A DNA stretch of 64,000 bases from Roseivirga sp. 4D4 (GTDB taxonomy: Bacteria; Bacteroidota; Bacteroidia; Cytophagales; Cyclobacteriaceae). The position numbers were made by a program, and so were the translations under genes. The DNA lies in assembly GCF_001747095.1 (NCBI RefSeq), contig NZ_MDGP01000001.1, positions 975,001 through 1,039,000 of the forward strand, read 5' to 3'. Below the pieces are notes generated by a model. That model worked only from the letters and a program-made list of their open reading frames with translations, was not told the DNA's origin and did no database searches. This document shows, in pieces, positions 17,697 through 26,133 of the stretch (position 1 is the stretch's first letter; each line of letters opens with the position of its first letter).

Positions 17697-18364
17697 TTCC
17701 AAAATGCTTTTATGCCTTTTCGGTTCAAGGAATAAACCATCAGCAGTATGAGAAACGTAATACCCAAGAGTATTAATGAATACTGGTTGGCGAGGCCATA
17801 GTTGAGAGATTCTACTTCGTCATAAATGGCAATGGAAGCAACTTTTGTTTGTCCGGGTATATTGCCTCCGATCATTAACACAACCCCGAATTCGCCCATG
17901 GTATGTGCGAAGGATAACACTATACCTGTTAAGATTGCTGGCTTGATGTTTGGCAACAAAACTTTTGTGAGGGTTTGAAATTTGGATTTGCCCAGAACAT
18001 ATGAGGCTTCCTTTAAAGAATTTGGAAGATTGGTCAAGCCTGATTGAATAGGATGAACCATAAATGGAAGGCTGTAAATTATTGAGGCAAAGACTAGACC
18101 TTCAAAAGAGAATATTAAGCGCAAGCCGAGCCATTGATCAAGCCATTCTCCAAAAGCGTTATTGGGACTGAAAGCAATCAGCAAGTAGAACCCCAAAACG
18201 GTAGGGGGTAAGACTAGGGGCATGCTGATAAGTGCCTCTAAGGCCGGTTTGAACTTGGTCTTGGTATTCGCTAACCAATTGGCCAATGGAATGGCAATCA
18301 GAATCAGGAGGATTGTGGTGACAGTGGCCAGCTTTAGGGTCAATATGATCGGTCCCCAATCCAT
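17693..18364 (-). CDS. modB: Molybdate ABC transporter permease
   Basis: This 223-residue permease has about five membrane helices and the EAA coupling loop SLKEASYVLGKSKFQTLTKVLLPNIKPAI near residues 135-165. It starts in the usual ModB way (LTLKLATVTTILLILIAIPLANWLA). The ATG shares a base with the stop of the Mop gene (TAATG), and the stop overlaps modC, so mop-modB-modC is one coupled unit. It forms the membrane channel of the ModABC importer. Confidence 0.95.
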   Translation of the reverse strand: MDWGPIILTLKLATVTTILLILIAIPLANWLANTKTKFKPALEALISMPLVLPPTVLGFYLLIAFSPNNAFGEWLDQWLGLRLIFSFEGLVFASIIYSLPFMVHPIQSGLTNLPNSLKEASYVLGKSKFQTLTKVLLPNIKPAILTGIVLSFAHTMGEFGVVLMIGGNIPGQTKVASIAIYDEVESLNYGLANQYSLILLGITFLILLMVYSLNRKGIKAFWK

Positions 18365-18762
18365 TATTCGGAGATCATGATTTCGTTAGTTTTTATCAAT
18401 GCTGTCACCGACATTCCTTCTACCAAGCCCAAAGTTTGCAATGCTTTGGTGGTAATGATTGAAGAGATTTCGTTTGTCTCAATTTGGATCACAACCTTGG
18501 TCAGTAATTCCGAAACTTCAATACGTTTAACAGTGCCTGGGAGTTGGTTTTGCAGGCTAATCTTCTGTTTTTCTTCAAGACCAATAGCCACTTCAGTTTC
18601 TTTGAAGATGGCCTGAACTTCATTGCCGATTTTAAGAAGCGGGAGTGAGTCTGGGGTGTCAATAACGATAGAAGTAAGGTGAATTGCCCCTGTTTCAATA
18701 CCAACCAAAGACAAGCTGCCAGAAGTCTCTATTGATGATATTTTGCCTTGGATGGAATTCAA
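18364..18762 (-). CDS. Molybdate-binding Mop (di-TOBE) protein
   Basis: This 132-residue protein consists of two consecutive Mop/TOBE repeats: residues about 1-65 (NSIQGKISSIETSGSLSLVGI ... IGNEVQAIFKETEVAIG) and 68-132 (NQLPGTVKRIEVSELLTKVVI ... EGMSVTALIKTNEIMIS). Such molbindins bind molybdate or tungstate oxyanions in oligomers and are thought to buffer or sense them; this one could feed cofactor synthesis or regulate transport. There is no DNA-binding domain, so it is not ModE. The start must be TTG: no ATG is in frame before the upstream stop. Confidence 0.82.
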   Translation of the reverse strand: MNSIQGKISSIETSGSLSLVGIETGAIHLTSIVIDTPDSLPLLKIGNEVQAIFKETEVAIGLEEKQKISLQNQLPGTVKRIEVSELLTKVVIQIETNEISSIITTKALQTLGLVEGMSVTALIKTNEIMISE

Positions 18763-18819
18763 AAGATCTAAATTGAGATAAATCTAATGGTCTTTGGGGA
18801 ATTATCTGAGTCCAGTGAT

Positions 18820-19281
18820 TCAACTTATCCAGTCGAACAAATATTTCTCGTCATGATCAATATTGAATTTCCTAAGAAACTCAAAGTACTCTTCTTTGAA
18901 TCCCTTCTTCCTATGATGTTCTTTTTGATTCAAAATATAGCTGATGACTGAGGGGATTTGACTTTGACTGTAGGTAAACGCACCATATCCCTCTTGCCAC
19001 TGAAATCGCTTTTTAAGCGACATTGATTCGTTAATCCATTTTGAAGAGTTAGATTTTATAGTTCTTACTAGATCGGCAATGGATTGTTTGGGGTTTAGTC
19101 CAATAAGAATGTGGCAATGATCTGGCAAGACATAAATAGCCATCAATTTGTGCTCCTGATTTGAGACAATGCCAGTAATGTATTTTTGAACATCAATCCG
19201 AATCTTTTCATCGATTAAGCTCTCGCGATATTTTACCGCAAAAACAAGTTGGATGTAAAGTTGCGTGTAGGTATTGGCCAT
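18820..19281 (-). mobile_element. IS200/RAYT-type Y1 (HUH) transposase
   Basis: This 153-residue single-domain Y1 transposase has LPDHCHILIG near residue 53 with the paired metal-binding His (HUH), and a later YSQSQIPSVISYILNQKEHHRK segment with the catalytic Tyr in the expected helix. Such enzymes cut and join single-stranded DNA at hairpins. Start ATG is at 19281. The gene sits between modA and the Mop gene and splits the molybdate operon. Short palindromes with a CTCC-N3-GGAG core lie just upstream. No accessory TnpB/IscB gene is present. It could be an IS200-type element or a domesticated REP-associated transposase. Confidence 0.88.
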
Positions 19282-19287
19282 GATTTC

Positions 19288-19300
19288 GCTCCTCTGGAGC
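19288..19300 (-). promoter_or_regulatory. Hairpin covering the transposase ribosome-binding site
   Basis: GCTCC-TCT-GGAGC is a 5-bp palindrome ending 7 bases before the transposase ATG. On the minus-strand transcript the 3' arm supplies the GGAG Shine-Dalgarno, so folding would hide it. IS200 is known to restrain its transposase with such a structure; here it is inferred from sequence. Confidence 0.5.
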
Positions 19301-19417
19301 TTTTGCACTACTTGAATTTAATGATAGCTATGGGCATTTGACCTCTCCGAGGCCTGTTATGTTTATGATTTTATCAGAGTGATTTTGTTAAGTTAATTCA
19401 GAGTTCTGTGAGTAATT

Positions 19418-19481
19418 ACTCCGTAGGAGTCTAATGTCTTAAGGTTTCTAAAATAGATTGATACCAAAACTCCGTAGGAGT
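19418..19481. repeat. Two identical REP-like palindromes between modA and the transposase
   Basis: The 13-mer ACTCCGTAGGAGT occurs at 19418-19430 and 19469-19481, 51 bp apart, and the second copy lies 4 bp after the modA stop. Both share the CTCC-N3-GGAG core with the hairpin at 19288. They are likely the substrate hairpins of the adjacent transposase, or the end of an element. Confidence 0.65.
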
Positions 19482-19485
19482 GACA

Positions 19486-20238
19486 TTAAGGATATGGGGT
19501 ATACCCGAAATCTGCTAAAATTTTCTGACCTCTTGCCGAAAGGATAAAATCAAAGAATGACTTTGCCTGGTTCAACATTTCCGACCTTGCGTTAAGTATA
19601 ACCATTTGTTGAGCGATTGGTGTGTATGTGCCGGTTGGAACGTCAATCCACGAACCTTTATCACTGAAGGCTTCTGATAGGATGCTCGATTTGGATGTAA
19701 ACCCTGCAGGCGCAGCTCCTGATAATAGGAATTGATTGACTTGTGAAATACTTTCTCCATAGACTAGCTTTTCCTGAAACAACTCCCAATCTCCGACAGA
19801 CTTCAGAAATTCAACAGTCGCCCTGCCGTAAGGAGCGGTCTTAGGGTTGGCCATAGCGAACTTCATTTCTTTTAAACCGATCGCTCCCGAAGCGACTTGC
19901 AAAGAGTCTACTGAAGTCCATAATACCAGTTTTCCGTAGGCGTATGTTACAGGTAGGTCATAGGCAAAGCCTTCTTGAAGGAGGGTTTGAGGGTATAGGC
20001 TGTCGGCAGAAAGGAGTAGGTCATAGGGGGCACCAGCGATGATTTGATTAGTAAGCTTACCAGATGAAGCTAGAATTACCTCAATGTCCTCTCCAGTTTC
20101 GGATTCATATGCTTCTTCCAATTGTTCAACGGCAAATTGCATATTAGCCGCTGCTGCAATGGTTAGTTTACTAGAGTTCTGATTAGAGCAGGAGAGGCAA
20201 AGGACTAGAAGGAGTAATATGGTCCACTGCCTCTTCAT
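19486..20238 (-). CDS. modA: Molybdate ABC transporter substrate-binding lipoprotein
   Basis: This 250-residue periplasmic binding protein has a lipoprotein signal (LCLSC, Cys near residue 17). The ModA start of the mature part, KLTIAAAANMQFAVEQL, carries the oxyanion-binding Ala/Ser loop, followed by LASSGKLTNQIIAGAPYDLLLSAD near 60-80 and NPKTAPYGRATVEFLKS near 130-145. The ATG at 20238 overlaps the stop of the FAD/Fe-S dehydrogenase gene (ATGA); an earlier start would lie inside that gene. It delivers molybdate to ModBC, whose genes are separated from it by the transposase. Confidence 0.95.
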   Translation of the reverse strand: MKRQWTILLLLVLCLSCSNQNSSKLTIAAAANMQFAVEQLEEAYESETGEDIEVILASSGKLTNQIIAGAPYDLLLSADSLYPQTLLQEGFAYDLPVTYAYGKLVLWTSVDSLQVASGAIGLKEMKFAMANPKTAPYGRATVEFLKSVGDWELFQEKLVYGESISQVNQFLLSGAAPAGFTSKSSILSEAFSDKGSWIDVPTGTYTPIAQQMVILNARSEMLNQAKSFFDFILSARGQKILADFGYTPYP

Positions 20239-23153
20239 ACCAGGTTGTCCCATAGAACCTCCACAGGATGATATGACTTTCTACTCGTGCCATCTTTGAT
20301 CTGATGTCTGCAACTGGTACCAGCGGCTGCTATAATTACATCTTGGGGTTGTTCTCGTACGGTTGGGAAGAGTACTAGCTCGCCAATCTTCATAGAGACC
20401 TCGTAATGTTCTTTCTCATAACCGAATGATCCAGCCATACCACAACACCCGGAAGGTATCATCTGAACTTTGAAGTTTTCAGGCAGCGAGAGCAGCTTTT
20501 TAGTCGGGACCATGGAAGACAAGGACTTTTGATGACAATGCCCATGTACTTTGATCAACCTTGGTTCTTTCGTGAACTGTTCTGATTTGATACGCCCCGC
20601 ATCGATCTCGTTTGCCAAAAATTCCTCAATGGTAAACACATGTTGTGCTATGCGTTTGGCTTGTTCTTGCTTTTTGCCCCGTGTAAGGCTGATGTATTCA
20701 TCTCTGAAAGTCAGGATCGCAGAAGGCTCAATACCAATCAGAGGTGTGGCGGCAGTTAGAAGCTCATTGAATACATCTATGTTGGCTTCTGCAAGCTCTT
20801 TTGCTTCTGCCAATAGACCCTTTGAGAGTTGTGGCCTTCCGGAGTCAGCATGAGGAACGAAAATGACTTGGTAGCCCAGCTTTTCGAGTAGTAGAATAGC
20901 TTTTTTGCCAATTTCAGCATCGTTGTAATTGGTAAATTCATCACAGAAAATATAGACCTTCTTGTCTGTGACTTTGGGCTTGAATTCCTTTGTGAGCCAT
21001 TTAGATAATGGCTGCCTGGAAAGTGTGGGGACACTCCGTTCTTTCGCAAAGCCAACGAATGACTTCATCATGTTGCCTGTGATCTTATTGCCAAAGGCAA
21101 AATCATAAGCCCAAGGCGCCAGGCTGGCAAGTTTCATGTTTTTGGAGAAAGCGGCAATCTGTTTAGTTCGCCATGGAATCCCTTTTTCCTTATAATACTG
21201 GTGTTGCCATTCTGCCTTGAGTTTAGCCATATCCACATTAGACGGGCATTCGGAGCTACATCCTTTACAGGACAGGCAGAGATCCATTACTTCTTTTATC
21301 TCCTCATTGGCAAATGGATTCTTGTCAGTTGAATTCGTTAGAATTTCTCTTAGAATATTCGCCCGTGCCCTTGTAGTATCCTTTTCGTCACGTGTTGCCA
21401 TGTAACTGGGACACATGGTGCCACCGCTTAATTCTGATTTACGACAGTCTCCAGAGCCATTACAAAGCTCTGCTGTGCGGAGGATGCCATCTGTTGAGGA
21501 GAAATCAAATTGCGTTTCAAAATCGGGCGTCTCCTGATCCTTTGAATACCTCAAGGAAGTATCCATTGGAGGCGTGTCGACAATTTTATTTGGATTGAAG
21601 ATGTTTTGTGGGTCCCAAATCTTTTTGACACGTTTGACCAATTCATAATTGTGTTCTCCGATCATTTGGGAAAGGAATTCTCCTCTAAGGCGTCCATCTC
21701 CATGTTCTCCTGATAAAGAGCCCTTGTACCTTTTCACCAATGTGGCGATTTCTTCGGCAATGGTTCTAAACTGTTGTTGACCTTCTGAAGTCTTCAGGTT
21801 GATTATTGGTCTGAGATGCAGTTCACCTGAACCGGCATGCGCATAATGGACCGAGTATAGTCCATGTTTCTCCAGAATCTCATTGAACTCAGCGATATAA
21901 GCCGGTAAATCGGTTACATCAACAGCCGTATCCTCGATGACTGGGGCAGGCTTAGCATCTCCAGGTATATTGGATAATAGGCCTAACCCCGCTTTTCTTA
22001 GGTTCCAAACGGATTTAATCTTCTTGCCTTTGATAACAGGGTATGCATAACCTCTTCCTTGGCCTTTGAGGTCAGCAATCAAGTCTGTTACCCTCTGATC
22101 GGCTTCTTCCGGACTATCTCCATTCAATTCGACTACTAGTATTGCCTGAGGATCACCTTCTACAAAGAACCTTAGCGCATTATACATGGCATTGCGTTTG
22201 GTAGCTTCCAAGATGTAGTGATCCATAAGCTCACAGGCAGATGGTTGATATTTGAGTGCAACCAGATTTGCCTTGAGGCTATCGTTTATGGTTTTGGAGT
22301 GAATGCAAACTAGACGTTTGTTATTTGGAGGAAGAGGAGTGAGCTTAATTTTGGCCGCAGTGACCAGACACAATGTTCCTTCAGAGCCAGCAATTAGACT
22401 ACAGAAGTTGAAGTCATCTCCTTGCTCATCAAAGGGTTGATGTCTGAGCAGCATGTCCAAGGCATATCCTGTATTTCTTCTTGGTATATCGGCCTTTGGA
22501 AAGCCCTCTATGATCTCCTTTTGATTGGCCTTATCCTTTAATATTTCGCGTGTTTCGAAATAGATGATATTCTGCAATTCGCCCGAAACAGAAAGTCCGT
22601 TACATCGATCCAAAAAGGCACCTTTGTCTAGGCCCCCAAACCAAGATTCTGTCCCATCTGCTAATATGGTTTTTACTTCGAGTAAATGTTCCCTTGTGCT
22701 GCCATAAACTACTGAATTAGAGCCACATGAGTTATTGCCAATCATGCCACCAATCATCGCACGATTGGCAGTAGATGTTTCAGGAGCAAAGAAGAAACCG
22801 TAGGGCTCCAAGTGCTTATTGAGATCATCCCGAATAATACCAGGTTCAACCCAGGCATAGCCCTCTTTTTCGTTGACTTCTATGACCTTGTTAAAGTGCT
22901 TCGAGATGTCCACAATGATACCGTTTCCTACAACCTGCCCAGCAAGACTGGTTCCTGCAGTTCTTGGAATCAGGGAGGTGTTATTCTCTCTGGCATAATT
23001 GACCAGTGTTACCAAGTCTTCCTTGCCGTTTGGCACAGCTACTGCCTCAGGTAATTCTCTATAGGCCGAGGCGTCCGTGGCATAAAGTCTCCGAGTGGTG
23101 TTGTCAGTAAAAAGTTCGCCTTTAAGTGAGGCCTGTAAGTCTGTAAAACTCAT
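20235..23153 (-). CDS. FAD-linked oxidase / Fe-S dehydrogenase of the YdiJ (D-2-hydroxyacid) type
   Basis: This 972-residue fusion contains an FAD-binding PCMH domain (about 20-260; IPRTAGTSLAGQ near 62 and MIGGMIGNNSCGSN near 135), an FAD-oxidase C-terminal domain (about 270-540; SGEHGDGR near 485) and a ferredoxin-like part with two Cys clusters (CNGSGDCRK and CLSCKGCSSECP, about 570-660). A CCG-type domain closes it (HGHCHQKSL and PSGCCGMAGSFG near 865-910). This matches E. coli YdiJ-like D-2-hydroxyglutarate or D-lactate dehydrogenases, which pass electrons to a carrier. Its stop overlaps modA, an unusual linkage; no molybdenum domain is present in it. Confidence 0.9.
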   Translation of the reverse strand: MSFTDLQASLKGELFTDNTTRRLYATDASAYRELPEAVAVPNGKEDLVTLVNYARENNTSLIPRTAGTSLAGQVVGNGIIVDISKHFNKVIEVNEKEGYAWVEPGIIRDDLNKHLEPYGFFFAPETSTANRAMIGGMIGNNSCGSNSVVYGSTREHLLEVKTILADGTESWFGGLDKGAFLDRCNGLSVSGELQNIIYFETREILKDKANQKEIIEGFPKADIPRRNTGYALDMLLRHQPFDEQGDDFNFCSLIAGSEGTLCLVTAAKIKLTPLPPNNKRLVCIHSKTINDSLKANLVALKYQPSACELMDHYILEATKRNAMYNALRFFVEGDPQAILVVELNGDSPEEADQRVTDLIADLKGQGRGYAYPVIKGKKIKSVWNLRKAGLGLLSNIPGDAKPAPVIEDTAVDVTDLPAYIAEFNEILEKHGLYSVHYAHAGSGELHLRPIINLKTSEGQQQFRTIAEEIATLVKRYKGSLSGEHGDGRLRGEFLSQMIGEHNYELVKRVKKIWDPQNIFNPNKIVDTPPMDTSLRYSKDQETPDFETQFDFSSTDGILRTAELCNGSGDCRKSELSGGTMCPSYMATRDEKDTTRARANILREILTNSTDKNPFANEEIKEVMDLCLSCKGCSSECPSNVDMAKLKAEWQHQYYKEKGIPWRTKQIAAFSKNMKLASLAPWAYDFAFGNKITGNMMKSFVGFAKERSVPTLSRQPLSKWLTKEFKPKVTDKKVYIFCDEFTNYNDAEIGKKAILLLEKLGYQVIFVPHADSGRPQLSKGLLAEAKELAEANIDVFNELLTAATPLIGIEPSAILTFRDEYISLTRGKKQEQAKRIAQHVFTIEEFLANEIDAGRIKSEQFTKEPRLIKVHGHCHQKSLSSMVPTKKLLSLPENFKVQMIPSGCCGMAGSFGYEKEHYEVSMKIGELVLFPTVREQPQDVIIAAAGTSCRHQIKDGTSRKSYHPVEVLWDNLV

Positions 23154-23225
23154 GCGTCAGCAAATTAGGAGTATTGCTGTTAATCTGGAAGTCAGAGGTT
23201 TTAGAAATTATGGTTTCGATTGAAA

Positions 23226-24569
23226 TTAGCCAAAGATCAATTCGAACTTCGATCCCTTTCCAAGCTCACTTTCTAGGAGTATGTCACCATCGTGGAGTTG
23301 CATTATCTGCTTGGAAAGGCTTAAGCCAATGCCTGAACCTCGATTTTTGGTAGAATAGAAAGGCATAAAGATCTTTTGCTGGGCTTCTTCCACTATACCG
23401 GGACCATTATCTTGAATAATGACTGAGGTTCTCTGGTTTTGAACTTTCACCTCTACCATTACAAGGCCATTATCCTGATGTTCGGTTGCCTCTCTGGCAT
23501 TTTTGATCAGATTGATGAGTACTTGCTCAATTAACTGCTCATCAAGCATCAATTTTTGTTCTGTCTTCGGCATTTTAACTGCGAGTTGACCTTCTTTAAA
23601 ATCAGTCTTTAATAGGTTGACCGTGTTTTGAACTACCTGATTGATTGGGGTATCCACTCGATGTGGTTCTGGTAAGTTGGTATAATCTCGATAAGCGTTG
23701 ATGAAGTTGATAAGACCATCCGATCGGCCAGAAATGGTTTTTAAACCTTCTTCTATGTCTTCAAGGCTTTCATGAGAGATGATGTTATGTTCGTCCTTCT
23801 TATCAATATCCTCACCGATAATTTCCGTAAGGGTCGAAGTCAATGAGGAAATAGGGGCAATTGAATTCATAATCTCATGGCGCAGTACTTTGGTCAAGTT
23901 TTGCCAAGCCTCCAATTCTCTTGCTTGCAATTCGGCCTTGATATCCTGTATAGCAAACAGTCGATACGAACCCTCACCCAATTTATATTTGGTCTCGAAC
24001 ACCGCCAATTCACGTCCATCATGAGTTTTATAGGTAGCTCTTGGATTACCATCCAGTTGGTCAATGAGGCTGGCAATCTCTTTGGTTTTTATATTCAACT
24101 GATTTGAATGCCGATGTTTGGTGATTCCAAGCAGATCAAAAGCAGAGTTATTGATCTGTTTGATTTGTCCATCATTATCTATGGATATTATACCCGAGGC
24201 AATGTTCTCTATTACCACCTGTAATTCTTGAAAGAACTCTTCACGCTTTTGCCTTTCAATCAGAATGGCATCAATCACTTCCTTAAATGCAATATTGAGC
24301 TCTTTGAAAGTCTTACCCAGCTTATTGTCATGGGTGAAACTCATATTGAAGTCATTGTATTTAATGGCGTCAAAGAATCGCCTCAACTTTTTATTAGTGC
24401 TTTCTATATAGTTAAAGAGTTCGAAGACCTCGAAGATGATCAGGAAACCAGTAACCACTGTGGTTACATATTTCTCATCGAAGAATATGAGGTAAACAAA
24501 AGCAGCTACTGTCAAAAACAGTACGATAACTCTTATTAAGACAAAAAGCCTAAATCGATTAAAGCCCAT
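23226..24569 (-). CDS. Sensor histidine kinase (NtrY-like, PAS-containing)
   Basis: This 447-residue kinase has two adjacent membrane helices (about 9-30 and 34-55) joined by only a few residues, so there is almost no periplasmic sensor. A PAS domain follows (about 115-210, ASGIISIDNDGQIKQINNSA), then HisKA with the phosphoacceptor His231 (LRHEIMNS) and a HATPase_c domain (NLIKNAREA near 355, DNGPGI near 390, GSGIGLSLSKQI near 415). Its start overlaps the end of the sigma-54 activator gene by 11 bp, so the two form one operon and a cognate pair. The signal is probably sensed in the membrane or by the PAS domain. Confidence 0.92.
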   Translation of the reverse strand: MGFNRFRLFVLIRVIVLFLTVAAFVYLIFFDEKYVTTVVTGFLIIFEVFELFNYIESTNKKLRRFFDAIKYNDFNMSFTHDNKLGKTFKELNIAFKEVIDAILIERQKREEFFQELQVVIENIASGIISIDNDGQIKQINNSAFDLLGITKHRHSNQLNIKTKEIASLIDQLDGNPRATYKTHDGRELAVFETKYKLGEGSYRLFAIQDIKAELQARELEAWQNLTKVLRHEIMNSIAPISSLTSTLTEIIGEDIDKKDEHNIISHESLEDIEEGLKTISGRSDGLINFINAYRDYTNLPEPHRVDTPINQVVQNTVNLLKTDFKEGQLAVKMPKTEQKLMLDEQLIEQVLINLIKNAREATEHQDNGLVMVEVKVQNQRTSVIIQDNGPGIVEEAQQKIFMPFYSTKNRGSGIGLSLSKQIMQLHDGDILLESELGKGSKFELIFG

Positions 24570-25938
24570 ACTTTTCCAATCTTCTATAAAGTGATGACCT
24601 GGTTAGCCCTAATTCTTGTGCAGCATGCGTCACGTTTCCGTTGTGTTTGGCAAGGACTTTACGAATCAGTATGCGCTCGACATCTTCAAGGTTATACTGC
24701 TCCAAGCTAATTTCTCCACTGTTTTCCTTAGGCTGTTGCGCAGCATTAAAGAAGAAGTCTTCTGGTTGAAGAATATTATCTCTACTCATGATCACCGCCC
24801 GTTCAACAGCATGTTGAAGCTCTCTTACATTGCCTGGCCAATGATATTTACCCAGCCGCGTCATAGCTGCCTCGCTGAACTTGTAGATGTCTTTATTGTA
24901 CTTTTTAGCATACTGAGTCAGGTAATGACTGGCTAGTAGGGGAATATCTTCAATCCGCTCCTTCAGAGAAGGAAGTCGTAGTTCAATAGTGTTAATTCTG
25001 TAAAGCAAATCTTGTCTGAATTCACCTTTCTGCACCATCTCATATAAAGGCATGTTGGTTGCACAAATTAATCGAATATCCACATCGATGACTCGATTAG
25101 AGCCGACACGTGTGATTTTTTTATTCTGAAGAGCAGTTAATAGCTTGGCTTGTAATGGAAGAGAAAGGTTACCAATTTCATCAAGAAATAGAGTTCCTCT
25201 GTTGGCAACTTCAAATCTTCCAGGTCGATCGGTCTTAGCATCTGTAAATGATCCTTTTACATGACCGAAAAGTTCCGATTCGAAGAGGCTTTCAGTAATT
25301 GCACCTAAGTCTACGCTTACAAATGGATTGTCAGCCCTTTTGGAATTTCGGTGTAAGGATCGCGCAATCAGCTCTTTCCCAGTACCATTTTCTCCCAATA
25401 CCAGAACATTGGCATCCGTTTCTGCCACACGATCGATGGTATCGAATACCTGCATCATATTGGGTGATTGCCCAATGATATCCTTGAATTTTTCATCTAA
25501 ATCCGCAGTAAGGACGGCTTGTTGATCCTTTAATTGCTGGATCTCCGTTTTGGAGGACTTCAATTTCATAGCAGAGAGAAGTGTGGCGAGTAGCTTCTCG
25601 TTCTCCCATGGCTTCATGACAAAGTCAGAGGCACCAGCCTTGATCGCTTTGACCGCTAGGTCTACAGAACCGAAGGCGGTGATTAATAAGACAACTGCCG
25701 ATGGATCGATTTCTAATATCTGATCTAACCAGTGAAAACCTTCGGCACCAGAATTTACATCTTGTGTAAAGTTCATGTCCAAAAGGATGACATCGTAACT
25801 TTGGTTTTTTAAAAGATCGGGAAGGAGTGTCGGATCTTTCTCCAGATCTATCTGGCTGAAGTGTCTTTTAAGGAACATTCTTGCTGCCTTGAGCAAGTCT
25901 TCGTTATCATCAACTATAAGTATGCGTCCTGAATTCAT
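24559..25938 (-). CDS. NtrC-family sigma-54-dependent response regulator
   Basis: The 459-residue protein has a receiver domain (1-120; acidic pair D10-D11, phosphoacceptor D54, Lys109). An AAA+ sigma-54 interaction domain follows (about 152-385; Walker A GENGTGKE at 182-189, Walker B GTLFLDEIG at 248-256), then a Fis-type helix-turn-helix at the end (NGNVTHAAQELGLTRSSLYRRLEKYGL). The sigma-54 contact loop reads GSFTDA at 229-234 instead of the canonical GAFTGA. It is divergent from the permease array, whose first two genes carry sigma-54-type promoters with shared upstream dyads; it is the obvious candidate activator. rpoN itself is not in the window. Confidence 0.95.
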   Translation of the reverse strand: MNSGRILIVDDNEDLLKAARMFLKRHFSQIDLEKDPTLLPDLLKNQSYDVILLDMNFTQDVNSGAEGFHWLDQILEIDPSAVVLLITAFGSVDLAVKAIKAGASDFVMKPWENEKLLATLLSAMKLKSSKTEIQQLKDQQAVLTADLDEKFKDIIGQSPNMMQVFDTIDRVAETDANVLVLGENGTGKELIARSLHRNSKRADNPFVSVDLGAITESLFESELFGHVKGSFTDAKTDRPGRFEVANRGTLFLDEIGNLSLPLQAKLLTALQNKKITRVGSNRVIDVDIRLICATNMPLYEMVQKGEFRQDLLYRINTIELRLPSLKERIEDIPLLASHYLTQYAKKYNKDIYKFSEAAMTRLGKYHWPGNVRELQHAVERAVIMSRDNILQPEDFFFNAAQQPKENSGEISLEQYNLEDVERILIRKVLAKHNGNVTHAAQELGLTRSSLYRRLEKYGL

Positions 25939-26009
25939 ATGATTTGAGTATTTGACCTAAGGTTTTCAACAAAGAAAATCTGTTGATAATATACAAACAA
26001 ATACAGCCG

Positions 26010-26041
26010 TCCGCCAGCGGACGCTAAAGTTCGTGTGCGGA
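26010..26041 (+). promoter_or_regulatory. Candidate enhancer (two dyads) of the first permease promoter
   Basis: Two dyads of the form TYCG-N4-CGGW, TCCGCCAGCGGA (26010-26021) and TTCGTGTGCGGA (26030-26041), lie exactly 20 bp apart (two helical turns). The first dyad begins 86 bp upstream of the -24 GG. The same arrangement precedes permease 2 at the same distance. This fits binding of two activator dimers; the activator assignment is inference. Confidence 0.5.
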
Positions 26042-26094
26042 TAGGTATAGGTGTTTGTTTTAATGTAATTAGTTGATTATCAGTATGATAAATT

Positions 26095-26110
26095 TGGTAC
26101 AGTGATTGGA
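26095..26110 (+). promoter_or_regulatory. Sigma-54-type promoter of permease 1
   Basis: TGGTACA-N4-TTGGA has the -24 GG at 26096-26097 and the -12 TTGG at 26106-26109, with the required spacing. The predicted start is near 26121, 13 bases before the permease ATG. A TTATCA-GTA-TGATAA palindrome (26077-26091) abuts the -24 element on its upstream side. Confidence 0.6.
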
Positions 26111-26133
26111 AAGTAATCTATTAAACTAAGGCT

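Noticed and set aside
19418..19481. CRISPR array
   Set aside because: Only two 13-bp palindromic copies, with no array of spacers and no cas genes.
26009..26022. GTCCGCCAGCGGAC as only a random REP-type palindrome
   Set aside because: Kept as a regulatory candidate, since a related dyad occurs at the identical distance from a second sigma-54-type promoter with a matched partner dyad 20 bp away; the REP alternative is noted as a refuting test.
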